In this document: one piece after another, positions 1 through 9,017 of the stretch
Numbering within the stretch: the first letter of the stretch is position 1
How the letters are laid out: every line of letters begins with the position of its first letter
Origin: Parabacteroides goldsteinii
GTDB lineage: Bacteria > Bacteroidota > Bacteroidia > Bacteroidales > Tannerellaceae
Assembly: GCF_015550595.1 (NCBI RefSeq)
Contig: NZ_JADNBB010000024.1
Span: forward strand, 34,020-98,019
Direction of reading: 5' to 3'
Length of the DNA stretch: 64,000 nt
Made by a program: the position numbers and the translations under genes
Notes under the pieces: generated by a model
The model's input: only the letters and a program-made list of their open reading frames with translations
Database searches by the model: none
What the model was told of the DNA's origin: nothing

Positions 1-1624
1 GGGCATAATACTTATCCGGCTTCAGGTCCATAAAGAGGGCGCCACCGTTTTTCACCTTCGATTTACGTATAGGGGCATCACTACTGTTCAATAGTTCGAC
101 ATAAGCAGTAGTATCGACACCTACTATATTGATATATAGATGCCCGTATTCATCTTCTTTCTTGATCTTAAATTCACCGGAGAAAGGTTCGTTCCATTTA
201 TCGTAAATACTAAAGATCGTCGCCGAATCTATTTCCAGACGATATTCCTCCCCGTATTTCCACGGACGACGGATAAAGTAATTCAAACTATTCGTCGAGT
301 CCGGGAACAATTGGAACTCAACCGGAGTCCATACCGTGTCGACCTTCTGATCCAGGTAGAACAACTCTTTCGACAAATCCATGACCGGCTCGCTAAAAGT
401 AACGGATATCGTATCAAACAGATCCATCGACGTCGGTGCATCGACCTGCATACCCAGGAAGACGATCGGTTCGGGTTCATCATCTTTCTTCTTTTTCTTC
501 TTTTCCGGACGACGACGCATCACAAACTGGAGCGTATCGGTTTGCGGACGCAGTATATTCAGCGAGTCGCTCTTCGGATAAGACAGTTCGACCTTCAATG
601 TATCCTGTTGCCAGACAAGCGAATCAGTCAGCCAGTAATTAACAGCCGTTCCGCCTTCTGTCTCCTGCATAAAATACCAGGAGGAATCCGCTGGAGTAAA
701 ATTAAGCGGCCTCGGCTGGGGAATCGTATCCAGCGGAGAGTTAAAACGCACCGTCAACAAATTTTCCTGCTGACGTTCCGGTTTCAACAGATACTGGCGG
801 ACAAAATCTTCCTTAAACAGACGCAATTCGATATCATCCGGGAAATAACGGGTATAAGCCACTGTCTTGATCGTATCGATCGTCAGACTATCCTTCCAAA
901 GCGTATCCTGACGGCTGGTCAGTTCGAAGGAAGGAATAATGATCGAATCGTTGAAAGCTATTTCTTCGCCCGGCTGGTCGAACTTATAGTCACGGTTCAC
1001 ATCATTCAAACCGAATATACGGTAACTGCCGGGAGAGATATTACGGATCGTGAACTCTCCCTTGTCATTCGTACGTGAAGTACGGTCGAACGGCAATTTC
1101 ACAAAGGCTGAATCTTCCAGGTTCCGGTGCAGACCGATCGTGATACCGGGCATCGGTTCCAGGTTCTCTGCATTCAACAGAATACCCGACACCTCCAATG
1201 TATCGATCTTATCTCCCGTCGAGAACGCAAAAGAGAAATTCTCGAATACATTCTTCTCATTGTTATCGGAGATCGAATTGGTAAAGTCGACCGTATAAGT
1301 CGTATTATCTTTCAATGTATCTTTCAATTCGACAATCACCTTTTTCCCTGCGGCACGGATGACCGGCAACTGCATCTGCGGCGGAGTGATGATCACATTC
1401 TCGGAGGGTTTATCCAACTGCACCAGTTCATCAAACAGTATCTCGATCCGTTTTCCCTTATAATTCGTTTGGTTCGGTGCTGGAAGGCTGCTGACATATT
1501 TAGGTGGGGTCTCGTCGTAAGGACCTCCGTTCGGAGATGCCATATTCGCGCACGAATACATCGTGACCAACAGGAATATCCCACAAGCAGCCAGCAGTAA
1601 ATCTCTTATATATCTATTTCCCAT
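1..1624 (-). CDS. Ig-like domain surface lipoprotein (3' end outside window)
   Basis: The reading frame is open from an ATG at 1624 to the left window edge, giving about 541 residues without a stop, so the C-terminus is missing. The N-terminus is a lipoprotein signal with Cys at about residue 25 (motif TMYSCAN), followed by an SbsA/Big_5-type Ig-like domain (around residues 38-130, with phrases such as IEILFDELVQL and TYTVDFTNSI), a carboxypeptidase-regulatory-like segment (GEFTIRNISPGSYRIFGLND) and a Lys/Glu-rich spacer KKKKKKDDEPEP. Bacteroidetes proteins of this build are exported surface or periplasmic proteins of unknown function. A -7 promoter element lies just upstream. Confidence 0.8.
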   Translation of the reverse strand, partial: MGNRYIRDLLLAACGIFLLVTMYSCANMASPNGGPYDETPPKYVSSLPAPNQTNYKGKRIEILFDELVQLDKPSENVIITPPQMQLPVIRAAGKKVIVELKDTLKDNTTYTVDFTNSISDNNEKNVFENFSFAFSTGDKIDTLEVSGILLNAENLEPMPGITIGLHRNLEDSAFVKLPFDRTSRTNDKGEFTIRNISPGSYRIFGLNDVNRDYKFDQPGEEIAFNDSIIIPSFELTSRQDTLWKDSLTIDTIKTVAYTRYFPDDIELRLFKEDFVRQYLLKPERQQENLLTVRFNSPLDTIPQPRPLNFTPADSSWYFMQETEGGTAVNYWLTDSLVWQQDTLKVELSYPKSDSLNILRPQTDTLQFVMRRRPEKKKKKKDDEPEPIVFLGMQVDAPTSMDLFDTISVTFSEPVMDLSKELFYLDQKVDTVWTPVEFQLFPDSTNSLNYFIRRPWKYGEEYRLEIDSATIFSIYDKWNEPFSGEFKIKKEDEYGHLYINIVGVDTTAYVELLNSSDAPIRKSKVKNGGALFMDLKPDKYYA

Positions 1625-1647
1625 TCAATTGCTTTTTAATCAGATGG

Positions 1648-1655
1648 CAAAAATA
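1648..1655 (-). promoter_or_regulatory. Bacteroidetes -7 element for the Ig-like lipoprotein gene
   Basis: On the minus strand this reads TATTTTTG, matching the Bacteroidetes sigma-ABfr -7 consensus TAnnTTTG. It lies about 23 bases before the ATG at 1624. No clear -33 TTTG was seen. Confidence 0.5.
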
Positions 1656-1737
1656 GGGAAAAATCCCGTGACTAATCGTGATATTACGCTAAATAAGAAT
1701 ACTTAACAGCTGTGAACGGTAAAACGTAACTATTACG

Positions 1738-2187
1738 TTATTTCTCGCCAGATGCTTTTTGTGTAATAACCAGATTCTCTGTCAGACTCAAAAAGCCCCC
1801 GACATCAATGGTAAGTGTCCGCTCATAAGGGAATTCGTTTTTCGCAATATCGATCTGAAGGTTACCCTCCTTATTCTTTAGAATTTTAAACCAGTCTCCT
1901 TCCAACGTATCTCTATAACGAACGACATCTTTCATCCATTCATCTGAATATTTATAAGTAGTATTATTGAATATCGAGTTTTCGCCATTGATCTTCGCCT
2001 GGCTCCGTAATACATACCAAGTTATCTTATCTGCTCCCACGCCGACAGTAACACTATTGCTTGGGGAAGCCACCGTCATATCATGCTTTTCCAAATTGAT
2101 TTCCATCAATCTTCCGGGGACTTCTATCGTATCGTCACAACTTATCAGGCAAAAAATGCAGATAAGATAAAGAGCAATCTGTTTCAT
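1738..2187 (-). CDS. Small BACON-like lipoprotein
   Basis: A 149-residue protein with a lipoprotein signal (FCLISC, lipid Cys at residue 17). The rest is one beta-rich domain. The ending, LTIDVGGFLSLTENLVITQ, looks like the end of a BACON-type domain, where a conserved ITQ follows the last strand, but the family match is weak and the early BACON consensus is not obvious. Such proteins are exposed at the cell surface or face the periplasm. The gene is followed by the Ig-like lipoprotein on the same strand after a 113-base gap that has its own promoter, so the two are probably transcribed separately. Function unknown. Confidence 0.7.
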   Translation of the reverse strand: MKQIALYLICIFCLISCDDTIEVPGRLMEINLEKHDMTVASPSNSVTVGVGADKITWYVLRSQAKINGENSIFNNTTYKYSDEWMKDVVRYRDTLEGDWFKILKNKEGNLQIDIAKNEFPYERTLTIDVGGFLSLTENLVITQKASGEK

Positions 2188-2210
2188 AATGCGACATTTA
2201 TCAGATTAAA

Positions 2211-2218
2211 CAAATATA
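2211..2218 (-). promoter_or_regulatory. Bacteroidetes -7 element for the small lipoprotein gene
   Basis: On the minus strand this reads TATATTTG (TAnnTTTG consensus), 23 bases before the ATG at 2187. An inverted repeat CGCCAC/GTGGCG lies immediately upstream (about 2219-2243) and could be an operator or the end of the DUF2851 transcript. Confidence 0.55.
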
Positions 2219-2320
2219 CGCCACTACTTGAATGACTTGTGGCGAATATAGCAAATTAATCTCATTATACAAGCCCAAAAACATCATTATTAATCAGAAA
2301 GTTCGTGTATTTTCATATGT

Positions 2321-3583
2321 TTAATGTTTCAGATAACGAAACCCGATCCGGCAATACAAACATTTCTTTTTTTCGCAATATTCCCGCTTCAACTGGATAA
2401 GTGCCTGGCTATCGCCGGCATGGCAGACTTTGATCCCTGCCGAGACGAATCCGGTTACGACCGTATTCTTTTCCGGCGGAAGAGTTTCCAGGATACGAAT
2501 GGCACGCTCGCAATATTCCGGACGTTTGTTTCTCACTCCGTAAGCAAACATCACCGGAACAACTGTATTTATCAAGAGGATACATAAAGAATTCTCTCCT
2601 ACCGGCTTATCCTTCTTTGCCGAAACGCTCCGGAAATGGTAATGCGTCTCCCAGTAACCGGCAGGACGAACCCGGAAACACTGCTTGATCTGTCCGACAT
2701 TTCCGGCATCCAGGATCACAGAGAACAGCGTATCATATTGTACCCAAATGGAAGCCAGCTGTGCCAGTTTCAGATACGGGAAATTGACCGGACGGGTACG
2801 TAGACTTTTAAACTGCGAACTGTCTAAAGGTGTCAGTCCGAACTTATGCCGCAAGAACCGGTATTCCCGCTGAAGCAACCGGTAATAATGACAATCTCCC
2901 GGCTCTTCCAACATACCGGCCTGCCCGAACAACAACGCTTCAATCTGCGAATGGCTGCTACGCTGCTTTTGTATATACCGGAACGGTAGACTTTTGGCCA
3001 GACGCTCGAAAATATCGTTATTCACTCCAAAGCCGAAATTACGGGTTAAAGTAATATAAAAAACTTCGTTCCAGTCATTCTCATACTGATCCAGCAAACG
3101 AAATATATCGGCCGTTTTCCGTTCCAGTCGTTCACTCAGCAGGGCGCCCAGCCAGGAAGTTATATGAAAAGACTCTATCTGAGGAATATAGCCTGCACAA
3201 GGTAAAGACACATCACGATATAACAACCAGTCGATATTTTGTATAACCAACTCCGGCACTGCCAGTTGCATTTGCGGAATAAGCTCCCCGTTCGTCCGGA
3301 AGACTGTGCAGTCGGAGACCTCCACTATATGAAGTATAACAGCATCATAGGCTTTGTCTTTATCATGGCGATGAAGTAGCCAGTCGGAAGCTTTTGTATG
3401 GATTTCAATACCTCCGACCCATAATGTATCATCTATTTTAACTTTTGCATTGAAGAAGTCCGGACCGGCATCGGTGTTAGGTATTCCCGGATCGATTACG
3501 GATACTGAATAACCGTCAGTGGTAAGAAGCGGAGTTGTCGGATACAGTCTGTATTTCCAAACATAATGTAATAAACGTTCCAT
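2321..3583 (-). CDS. DUF2851 family protein
   Basis: A 420-residue protein recognised as DUF2851 from its N-terminal block: MERLLHYVWKYRLYP, then PGIPNTDAGPDFFNAKVKID and GGIEIHTKASDWLLHRHD. The conserved acidic and His residues in this block (DAGPDF, GxEIH) resemble a nuclease-like metal site, but no activity is established for the family. The length is normal. It has no signal peptide and is probably cytoplasmic. The C-terminus carries a cluster of cysteines (CEKKKCLYC) that could bind metal. It is divergent from dapB across 110 bases. Confidence 0.8.
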   Translation of the reverse strand: MERLLHYVWKYRLYPTTPLLTTDGYSVSVIDPGIPNTDAGPDFFNAKVKIDDTLWVGGIEIHTKASDWLLHRHDKDKAYDAVILHIVEVSDCTVFRTNGELIPQMQLAVPELVIQNIDWLLYRDVSLPCAGYIPQIESFHITSWLGALLSERLERKTADIFRLLDQYENDWNEVFYITLTRNFGFGVNNDIFERLAKSLPFRYIQKQRSSHSQIEALLFGQAGMLEEPGDCHYYRLLQREYRFLRHKFGLTPLDSSQFKSLRTRPVNFPYLKLAQLASIWVQYDTLFSVILDAGNVGQIKQCFRVRPAGYWETHYHFRSVSAKKDKPVGENSLCILLINTVVPVMFAYGVRNKRPEYCERAIRILETLPPEKNTVVTGFVSAGIKVCHAGDSQALIQLKREYCEKKKCLYCRIGFRYLKH

Positions 3584-3631
3584 ATTATTTTCAGAGTTAA
3601 GATTTATGCCACAAATCTAATTCATTTTCTT

Positions 3632-3639
3632 TATATTTG
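3632..3639 (+). promoter_or_regulatory. Bacteroidetes -7 element for the dapB operon
   Basis: TATATTTG matches TAnnTTTG and sits 54 bases before the dapB ATG at 3694. It probably drives dapB, both signal peptidase genes and the WbqC-like gene, which follow with gaps of 1-50 bases. Confidence 0.55.
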
Positions 3640-3693
3640 CACCTTTGACGGCTAAGTTATTAGCCCTATTTATTCATTTTATTCTGAAAAGAT

Positions 3694-4410
3694 ATGAAGA
3701 TTGCACTTATCGGCTACGGCAAGATGGGAAAAACCATCGAACAGATCGCATTAAATAGAGGGCACCAGATCGTCTCTATCGTAGATATAAACAACCCGGA
3801 AGAATTTCAGTCAGACAATTTCAAGAGCGCAGACGTAGCCATCGAGTTTACCACTCCGGCAACTGCTTTCGACAATTACATGAAGAGTTTTGCAGCAGGC
3901 GTCCCGGTCGTTTCCGGTACCACCGGCTGGCTCGACCGTATCGGCGAAATAAAAGAAAAATGTGCAAAGGAAGGCAAAACATTCTTTTATGCATCCAATT
4001 TCAGCATCGGCGTAAATATCTTTTTCGCCCTCAACAAACACCTGGCAAAAATCATGAACAATTTTCCTTCATACGCAATCAGTATGACGGAAACACACCA
4101 TATTCACAAATTGGATGCCCCCAGCGGAACAGCTATCACGCTGGCAGAAGGTATCATTGAAAACGTTGACCGGAAAGAACGCTGGACACTGGAAACAGCC
4201 GAACAACCTACCGATCTGCCTATCCATGCTATCCGTGAAGGAGAAGTTCCGGGTATACATGAAGTCACTTACGAATCGGACGTCGACTATATCAGCATTA
4301 AACATGATGCGAAGAGCCGTGCCGGTTTCGCCCTCGGAGCAGTGGTTGCAGCCGAGTTTACTGCCGGGAAGAAAGGCTTCCTCGGTATGGATGATATGCT
4401 TAAATTTTAA
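3694..4410 (+). CDS. dapB: 4-hydroxy-tetrahydrodipicolinate reductase
   Basis: DapB reduces 4-hydroxy-tetrahydrodipicolinate to tetrahydrodipicolinate with NAD(P)H in the diaminopimelate/lysine pathway. The N-terminal Rossmann motif GYGKMG (residues 7-12) binds the cofactor. The catalytic signature ETHHIHKLDAPSGT (about 133-146) holds the active-site His pair and Lys139, with the DAPSGT substrate loop at 141-146. At 238 residues it is slightly shorter than the enterobacterial enzyme (about 270), as is usual in Bacteroidetes. It begins a plus-strand operon; the first signal peptidase gene starts 18 bases downstream, an arrangement linking cell-wall precursor synthesis with protein export. Confidence 0.95.
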   Translation: MKIALIGYGKMGKTIEQIALNRGHQIVSIVDINNPEEFQSDNFKSADVAIEFTTPATAFDNYMKSFAAGVPVVSGTTGWLDRIGEIKEKCAKEGKTFFYASNFSIGVNIFFALNKHLAKIMNNFPSYAISMTETHHIHKLDAPSGTAITLAEGIIENVDRKERWTLETAEQPTDLPIHAIREGEVPGIHEVTYESDVDYISIKHDAKSRAGFALGAVVAAEFTAGKKGFLGMDDMLKF

Positions 4411-4428
4411 TTCCACAGAAGTTTACAA

Positions 4429-5826
4429 ATGAAAAAGTTTTCCAAGAAACAATGGATCAAGTTCGGCATTTCTGCCGTATTGTATATACTCTTTTCGATC
4501 TGGATGCAGAACCTTTGGTTGCTGCTGGGGTTGATCGTTCTGGTAGATATTTTCCTGACACAATACATTCCCTGGGGAGCATGGAAACGGTCGAAGAACC
4601 CGGCTGTGCGCAATGCATTGGAATGGGTGGACGATATCCTGTTCGCTTTGATCGCTGTCTATTTCATTAACCTGTTCATTTTCCAGAACTATCAGATACC
4701 GAGTTCTTCGCTTGAAAAGTCATTGTTGGTGGGCGATTATCTGTTCGTAAGCAAACTGAGCTACGGCCCGCGTGTTCCGAACACCCCGCTGTCGTTCCCG
4801 CTGGTACAAAACACCTTGCCGTTCTTCAACTGTAAATCTTATCTGGACTGGCCTGAATGGGGATACAAACGCGTAAAAGGTTTCGGTCATGTAAAACGCA
4901 ACGATATCGTAGTGTTCAACTTCCCTGCAGGCGACACAGTTGCCCTGAAAGTGCAAAACCCGAGTTACGATGAACTGGTCGCCATGTCGGGACGCGACCG
5001 TATCTGGCTGGATAAAAATACATTCGGTGATGTGATATATCGTCCGGTAGACAAACGCGAAAATTATGTAAAACGTTGTATCGGTATGCCCGGTGATACA
5101 ATCGAGATTCGTAACAACCAGGTTTATATCGATGGGAAAGCCCTCAAAAACCCTGAAAACATCCAGTTCAACTACTATGTTGAAACTGACGGCTCACCGC
5201 TAACAGAAGAACAATTCCGCCTGCTGGACGTAAGCAAAGACGACCGGATGATCGCAAACAATAGCGGATATTATCAGGATTACCTGTCTTTCCTGGGTTT
5301 CACCCCGAATGCCAACGGGCAATACAATATGGTTTACCGGATGCCTCTAACTCCGAAAGCCCTAGCCATCGCAGAGAAGCTGCCTTCCGTAAAGAAGATC
5401 GTTATCGAGCCGGATGCACTGGGTGGAACCACTTATCCAGCCTGGTATGAAACAGGTTGGACACGTGATAATTTCGGTCCGTTGTGGATACCGAAAAAAG
5501 GAGCGACCATTCCTCTCACTGAACGTAACCTGGCTTTATATGGCCGTTGCATCAAAAACTACGAGAACAATACACTGGAAGTCAAAGACGGCAAAGTCTA
5601 TATCAACGGCCAGCCGGAAACAGAATATACCTTCAAATACGACTATTACTGGATGATGGGCGATAACCGCCATAACAGTGCCGACAGCCGTTCGTGGGGA
5701 TTTGTTCCGGAAGATCATATCGTAGGAAAACCGATCCTGATCTGGTTGTCGCTGGATAAGGACCGCAGCCTGTTCGACGGTGGTATCCGCTGGAACCGTT
5801 TGTTCCGGATGGTGCACCCCGATTAA
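4429..5826 (+). CDS. lepB: Signal peptidase I (complete active site)
   Basis: Inner-membrane S26 peptidase that removes signal peptides from exported proteins. Hydrophobic segments lie near residues 12-45 and 70-86, placing the catalytic part in the periplasm. The nucleophile is Ser94 in IPSSSL, and the general base is Lys215 in YVKRCIGMPGD. The C-terminal box GDNRHNSADSR completes the fold. At 465 residues it is much longer than E. coli LepB (324); the extra length lies between the Lys box and the C-terminal box, as in other Bacteroidetes. It sits between dapB and a second, altered paralogue. Confidence 0.93.
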   Translation: MKKFSKKQWIKFGISAVLYILFSIWMQNLWLLLGLIVLVDIFLTQYIPWGAWKRSKNPAVRNALEWVDDILFALIAVYFINLFIFQNYQIPSSSLEKSLLVGDYLFVSKLSYGPRVPNTPLSFPLVQNTLPFFNCKSYLDWPEWGYKRVKGFGHVKRNDIVVFNFPAGDTVALKVQNPSYDELVAMSGRDRIWLDKNTFGDVIYRPVDKRENYVKRCIGMPGDTIEIRNNQVYIDGKALKNPENIQFNYYVETDGSPLTEEQFRLLDVSKDDRMIANNSGYYQDYLSFLGFTPNANGQYNMVYRMPLTPKALAIAEKLPSVKKIVIEPDALGGTTYPAWYETGWTRDNFGPLWIPKKGATIPLTERNLALYGRCIKNYENNTLEVKDGKVYINGQPETEYTFKYDYYWMMGDNRHNSADSRSWGFVPEDHIVGKPILIWLSLDKDRSLFDGGIRWNRLFRMVHPD

Positions 5827-5838
5827 TTCGAAGTTCAA

Positions 5839-5866
5839 CTGTCATTTGTCGACTGTCATCTGTCAA
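5839..5866 (+). repeat. Two tandem 14-base repeats
   Basis: Two 14-base units, CTGTCATTTGTCGA and CTGTCATCTGTCAA, stand side by side in the gap between the two signal peptidase genes. The 13-base core CTGTCATCTGTCA occurs again in inverted orientation at 43440-43452, so it is a dispersed short repeat rather than a local accident. Confidence 0.6.
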
Positions 5867-5876
5867 CTTGAATAAT

Positions 5877-6734
5877 ATGGCAAAACGTTCCTTCATATCT
5901 GTAATGGGATGGCTGGCAACAATAGTGTTGCTGGTGGGGATCGTAATGGCAGTCCGGCATTTCTGCATGGAATCTTTCCATGTATCTACCGACTCTATGG
6001 AAGTGGCTTTGCACAAAGGAGACTATATCCTCGTCAATAAACTTCCCCTAAAAGATAATCCGGGACGTAACCGGGTAGCGTTGTTCTACAGCCCATTGCT
6101 GAAAGACACGGTATTGAAACCATTGTTCCTCAGTCGTTGTATCGGAATGCCCGGCGATACGATCCGGATCAGTAATGACGGATACCGGGTAAACGGGAAG
6201 CTGATTCCCCATTCTCCCCGGTCACTCAATACATATATCGTAACGCAGGAGGCAATGGATGAAGTTCTGACTACACAAAAAAAACTAAATATCCCACTCA
6301 GAAACCTGAAAGAAGAGCCATTCGGTATTTCCTTCAGTCTGACCTCTTTCGAAGAATATCAGTTACGTGAAGAATTGTCGGAAAATGCAAGTATCCGTTT
6401 CCTTAAGAAGCCGATGGAAAGCTACGAACTGATCGTTCCGCAAAAAGGAAGAGCCCACCGTCTGGATGACGCTGCTCTCACCGCCTGCCGCGAAGCGATC
6501 CAGACAGAAGCCGGTGAAAAAGCCGTCTTCCGTGACAGTAAACTATTCCTCGACGGACGTGAAGCTGCTTTCTTTTTCTTCGATCAGGATTATTACTGGA
6601 TGCTTTCAGACAATGCCAATGAAGCAGTGGATTCCCGTCATCTCGGATTTATTCCCCGTGACCATATCATAGGAAACGCATGGCTCTGCTGGTACAGCAA
6701 AGACCGGCAACGAATTTTTAAACCTATAAACTAA
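5877..6734 (+). CDS. Signal peptidase I paralogue lacking the catalytic lysine
   Basis: A 285-residue S26-family protein with one N-terminal membrane segment (about residues 10-27). The serine box is kept (STDSM, Ser40), but where the first paralogue has VKRCIGMPGD this one has LSRCIGMPGD, so the general-base Lys is Ser86 (codon AGT). The C-terminal box is also changed, SDNANEAVDSR instead of GDNRHNSADSR. The fold is clearly retained and the frame is intact, so it is not simply a decaying gene. It may be inactive, use another base, or assist the first peptidase. ATG at 5877 was preferred to an in-frame TTG at 5868. The next gene starts one base after the stop. Confidence 0.85.
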   Translation: MAKRSFISVMGWLATIVLLVGIVMAVRHFCMESFHVSTDSMEVALHKGDYILVNKLPLKDNPGRNRVALFYSPLLKDTVLKPLFLSRCIGMPGDTIRISNDGYRVNGKLIPHSPRSLNTYIVTQEAMDEVLTTQKKLNIPLRNLKEEPFGISFSLTSFEEYQLREELSENASIRFLKKPMESYELIVPQKGRAHRLDDAALTACREAIQTEAGEKAVFRDSKLFLDGREAAFFFFDQDYYWMLSDNANEAVDSRHLGFIPRDHIIGNAWLCWYSKDRQRIFKPIN

Positions 6735-6735
6735 C

Positions 6736-7365
6736 ATGCAACCAGTATATATTTCTTCGGCCTATCTGGGCCCCGTACAACAATATTGTAAGCTCCTCCA
6801 ATTCAAAGAAGTCCGGATCGAAACGGGCGAAAACTATCTGAAGCAAACGTATCGCAATCGGTGTACGATAGCTGCAGCCAACGGGCCTTTATCATTGTCC
6901 GTTCCTATCGTTAAGCCCGATACCTTGAAATGCCTCACGAAGGACATTCGTATATCCGATCATGGCAACTGGCGCCATCTGCACTGGAACGCATTGGTAT
7001 CGGCCTATAATATGAGCCCGTTCTTTGAATATTATGAAGAAGACTTTGCTCCGTTCTACGAAAAGAAATTTGAATACCTCTTCGACTTTAATGAGGAATT
7101 AAGAGAAATGGTTTGCCGCCTGTTGGATCTGCAGGCAGATATTGTATATACGGAAGAATATAAGCCGGAAGTGCCTAACGATTATCGTGAGATCATCCGC
7201 CCGAAACACGAAGGGGAAGATCCCGCCTTTCTCCCGAAACCCTATTACCAGGTATTCCGGGAGAAATTCGGATTCCTCCCCAACTTAAGTATCGTAGACT
7301 TACTTTTCAATATGGGACCGGAAGGAATTCTGATCTTACGCGATTCCATCCGCCATCCACAGTAA
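6736..7365 (+). CDS. WbqC-like family protein
   Basis: A 209-residue protein with the WbqC-like pattern: N-terminal PVYISSAYLGPVQQYCKLL, then QTYRNRCTIAAANGPLSLSVPI, and NWRHLHWNALVSAYNMSPFFEYY. WbqC homologues occur in O-antigen gene clusters and widely in Bacteroidetes, but their biochemical role is not settled. There is no signal peptide. It starts one base after the second signal peptidase gene and so is very likely translated from the same message. It ends exactly next to the convergent HU gene with no spacer. Confidence 0.85.
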   Translation: MQPVYISSAYLGPVQQYCKLLQFKEVRIETGENYLKQTYRNRCTIAAANGPLSLSVPIVKPDTLKCLTKDIRISDHGNWRHLHWNALVSAYNMSPFFEYYEEDFAPFYEKKFEYLFDFNEELREMVCRLLDLQADIVYTEEYKPEVPNDYREIIRPKHEGEDPAFLPKPYYQVFREKFGFLPNLSIVDLLFNMGPEGILILRDSIRHPQ

Positions 7366-7641
7366 TTACTTGTTCAAGTCTTCAAACAGGAACTTACCAA
7401 CACTGAATTTCACACTCAGACGTTTTGGTATTACAACCACTTCACCTGTCTTCGGATTACGTGCCGGACGGCTGTTCTGTTCTCTTGGAGAAAGAGTTCC
7501 AAAGCCCTTCAGCACTATCGGATCTCTCTGGCGAAGAGCTTCAGTGGCCACTGAACAAAAGGCATCCAACATAGCGTTAACATCTTTCTTGTTACAACCA
7601 CTTTCTGCAGCTATGGCAGAAATTAAATCTGATCGTTTCAT
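7366..7641 (-). CDS. HU family DNA-binding protein
   Basis: A 91-residue histone-like protein. It starts with MKRSDLISAIAAESG, the typical HU helix pair, and carries the beta-arm signature FGTLSPREQNSRPARNPKTG with the RNP turn that intercalates in DNA. The length is normal for HU/IHF. It bends and compacts DNA as a dimer. The stop codon abuts the stop of the WbqC-like gene on the other strand, leaving no room for a separate terminator. The 257 bases upstream of its start are A+T-rich; I see no clear gene there. Confidence 0.93.
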   Translation of the reverse strand: MKRSDLISAIAAESGCNKKDVNAMLDAFCSVATEALRQRDPIVLKGFGTLSPREQNSRPARNPKTGEVVVIPKRLSVKFSVGKFLFEDLNK

Positions 7642-7898
7642 TTGCTTTTATAAATTAAAGTATAACCTTTTTTAAGAAAACTATTTCTTTAGTAAAAAAA
7701 CCAGGATTAGTTGAATATTAATGGATACAAACGTAATCAAAAAATATCAGGTATACATTGTTTTTTCAGATTTATTTTTCTGTCAGGCCATAAAAAGCAA
7801 TATTACTCAACAAAATACAATAGAAAACGCCCGAATCCGATCAAAATGATAGCCAGATAAACGAGTTGCGCACATTACATGATATGAAGGTGATCCTG

Positions 7899-8990
7899 TC
7901 AGCTGATCGGTGTCAACCTGATCACTTCCAATAATTTCTCCATATCCTGAGGGAAAACATCCCCGATATTACCGATACGGAAGGTGTCGGCATCCGATAT
8001 CTTTCCGGGATAGATAACAAAACCTTTCTGTTTCAGGGATTCATAGAATGCTTTAAAGTCGAAATCGGCATGGGGATATAGGAAAGAGGTAATGATAGGA
8101 CCTTGTGAGGCATCCGGCAATAACGTCTTAAATCCGAGGACACGCATGCCATCCACCAAAGTACGGTGATTTTTCTTGTAACGTTCATAACGGGCTGTAA
8201 TACCTCCTTCTTCATTCAGCTCTTTCATGGCTTGGAAGAAAGCATGAACCACATGTGTAGGAGAGGTAAAACGCCATTTGCCTCCACCTTTCTCCATAGC
8301 TTCCCATTGTGCATAAATATCGAGAGAAAGCGAACGGGCCACTCCTTTGCAAGCCATCAGTTTTTCTTTCTTTGCAATGATAAAGCCAAAGCCGGGAACA
8401 CCCTGGATACATTTATTGGCACTGCTCACCAGGAAATCGACATCCAGTTTTTTCATATCGATAGGAACACCGCCGAAGCTACTCATAGCATCTACAATAA
8501 ATGTAATACCCTTATCACGAATCACTTCTGCAACTTCTTCGATCGGATTCAATAAACCGGTAGTCGTTTCGCTATGCACCATCGACAGATGCGTAACACC
8601 TGGATTTTCTTCTAATGCACGGCGGGCTACTTCACCCGTTATCAACTCTGTTTCATGTAAAGATACCAATACATGATCAATATGATAATACTCTGCAATC
8701 TGCGCCATACGTTTGCCATAAGCACCGTTGGCCAGGATTAGTAATTTATCGGTGGATTTCACTGCCGCTCCAATGGTTGCTTCTACACAATATGTTCCGC
8801 TTCCCTGCAAAAGCACTGTTGTATATTCATTTTCATCCAGTCCGGCGATAGCCAATAGACCTTTACGGATCGGGGTTACAATTCCTTCGTTGTAATCTTT
8901 ATCCCAGGTACACCAATCCTGCAACATGGCTTCGCGTACGGTTTGTGAAGTACTTAACGGGCCGGGTGTCAATAAAAGATAGTTTCTCAT
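7899..8990 (-). CDS. phnW: 2-aminoethylphosphonate--pyruvate transaminase
   Basis: PLP enzyme that transfers the amino group of 2-aminoethylphosphonate to pyruvate, giving phosphonoacetaldehyde and alanine. The class V aminotransferase fold is shown by LLTPGPLSTS at the N-terminus, Asp167 in FIVDAMSSFGG, and the Schiff-base Lys193 in SSANKCIQGVPGFGF. At 363 residues it has the family's usual size. It is the last gene of the minus-strand operon transporter-phnX-phnW, 27 bases after phnX, so product and next enzyme are made together. Confidence 0.94.
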   Translation of the reverse strand: MRNYLLLTPGPLSTSQTVREAMLQDWCTWDKDYNEGIVTPIRKGLLAIAGLDENEYTTVLLQGSGTYCVEATIGAAVKSTDKLLILANGAYGKRMAQIAEYYHIDHVLVSLHETELITGEVARRALEENPGVTHLSMVHSETTTGLLNPIEEVAEVIRDKGITFIVDAMSSFGGVPIDMKKLDVDFLVSSANKCIQGVPGFGFIIAKKEKLMACKGVARSLSLDIYAQWEAMEKGGGKWRFTSPTHVVHAFFQAMKELNEEGGITARYERYKKNHRTLVDGMRVLGFKTLLPDASQGPIITSFLYPHADFDFKAFYESLKQKGFVIYPGKISDADTFRIGNIGDVFPQDMEKLLEVIRLTPIS

Positions 8991-9017
8991 TTTCAGTAAA
9001 TATATTATGTCTTTATT

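Noticed and set aside
140..1078. Long open frame on the plus strand opposite the Ig-like lipoprotein gene.
   Set aside because: The minus-strand frame has a signal peptide and recognisable domains; the plus-strand translation is basic, low in domain-like character and starts without promoter.
5877..6734. Treating the second signal peptidase as a pseudogene.
   Set aside because: The frame is intact over 285 codons, other conserved blocks are kept and the gene is tightly placed in an operon; only key residues differ.
7642..7898. Possible small gene or RNA in the HU upstream gap.
   Set aside because: The gap is A+T-rich with no convincing start, ribosome site, promoter pair or hairpin with T-run.
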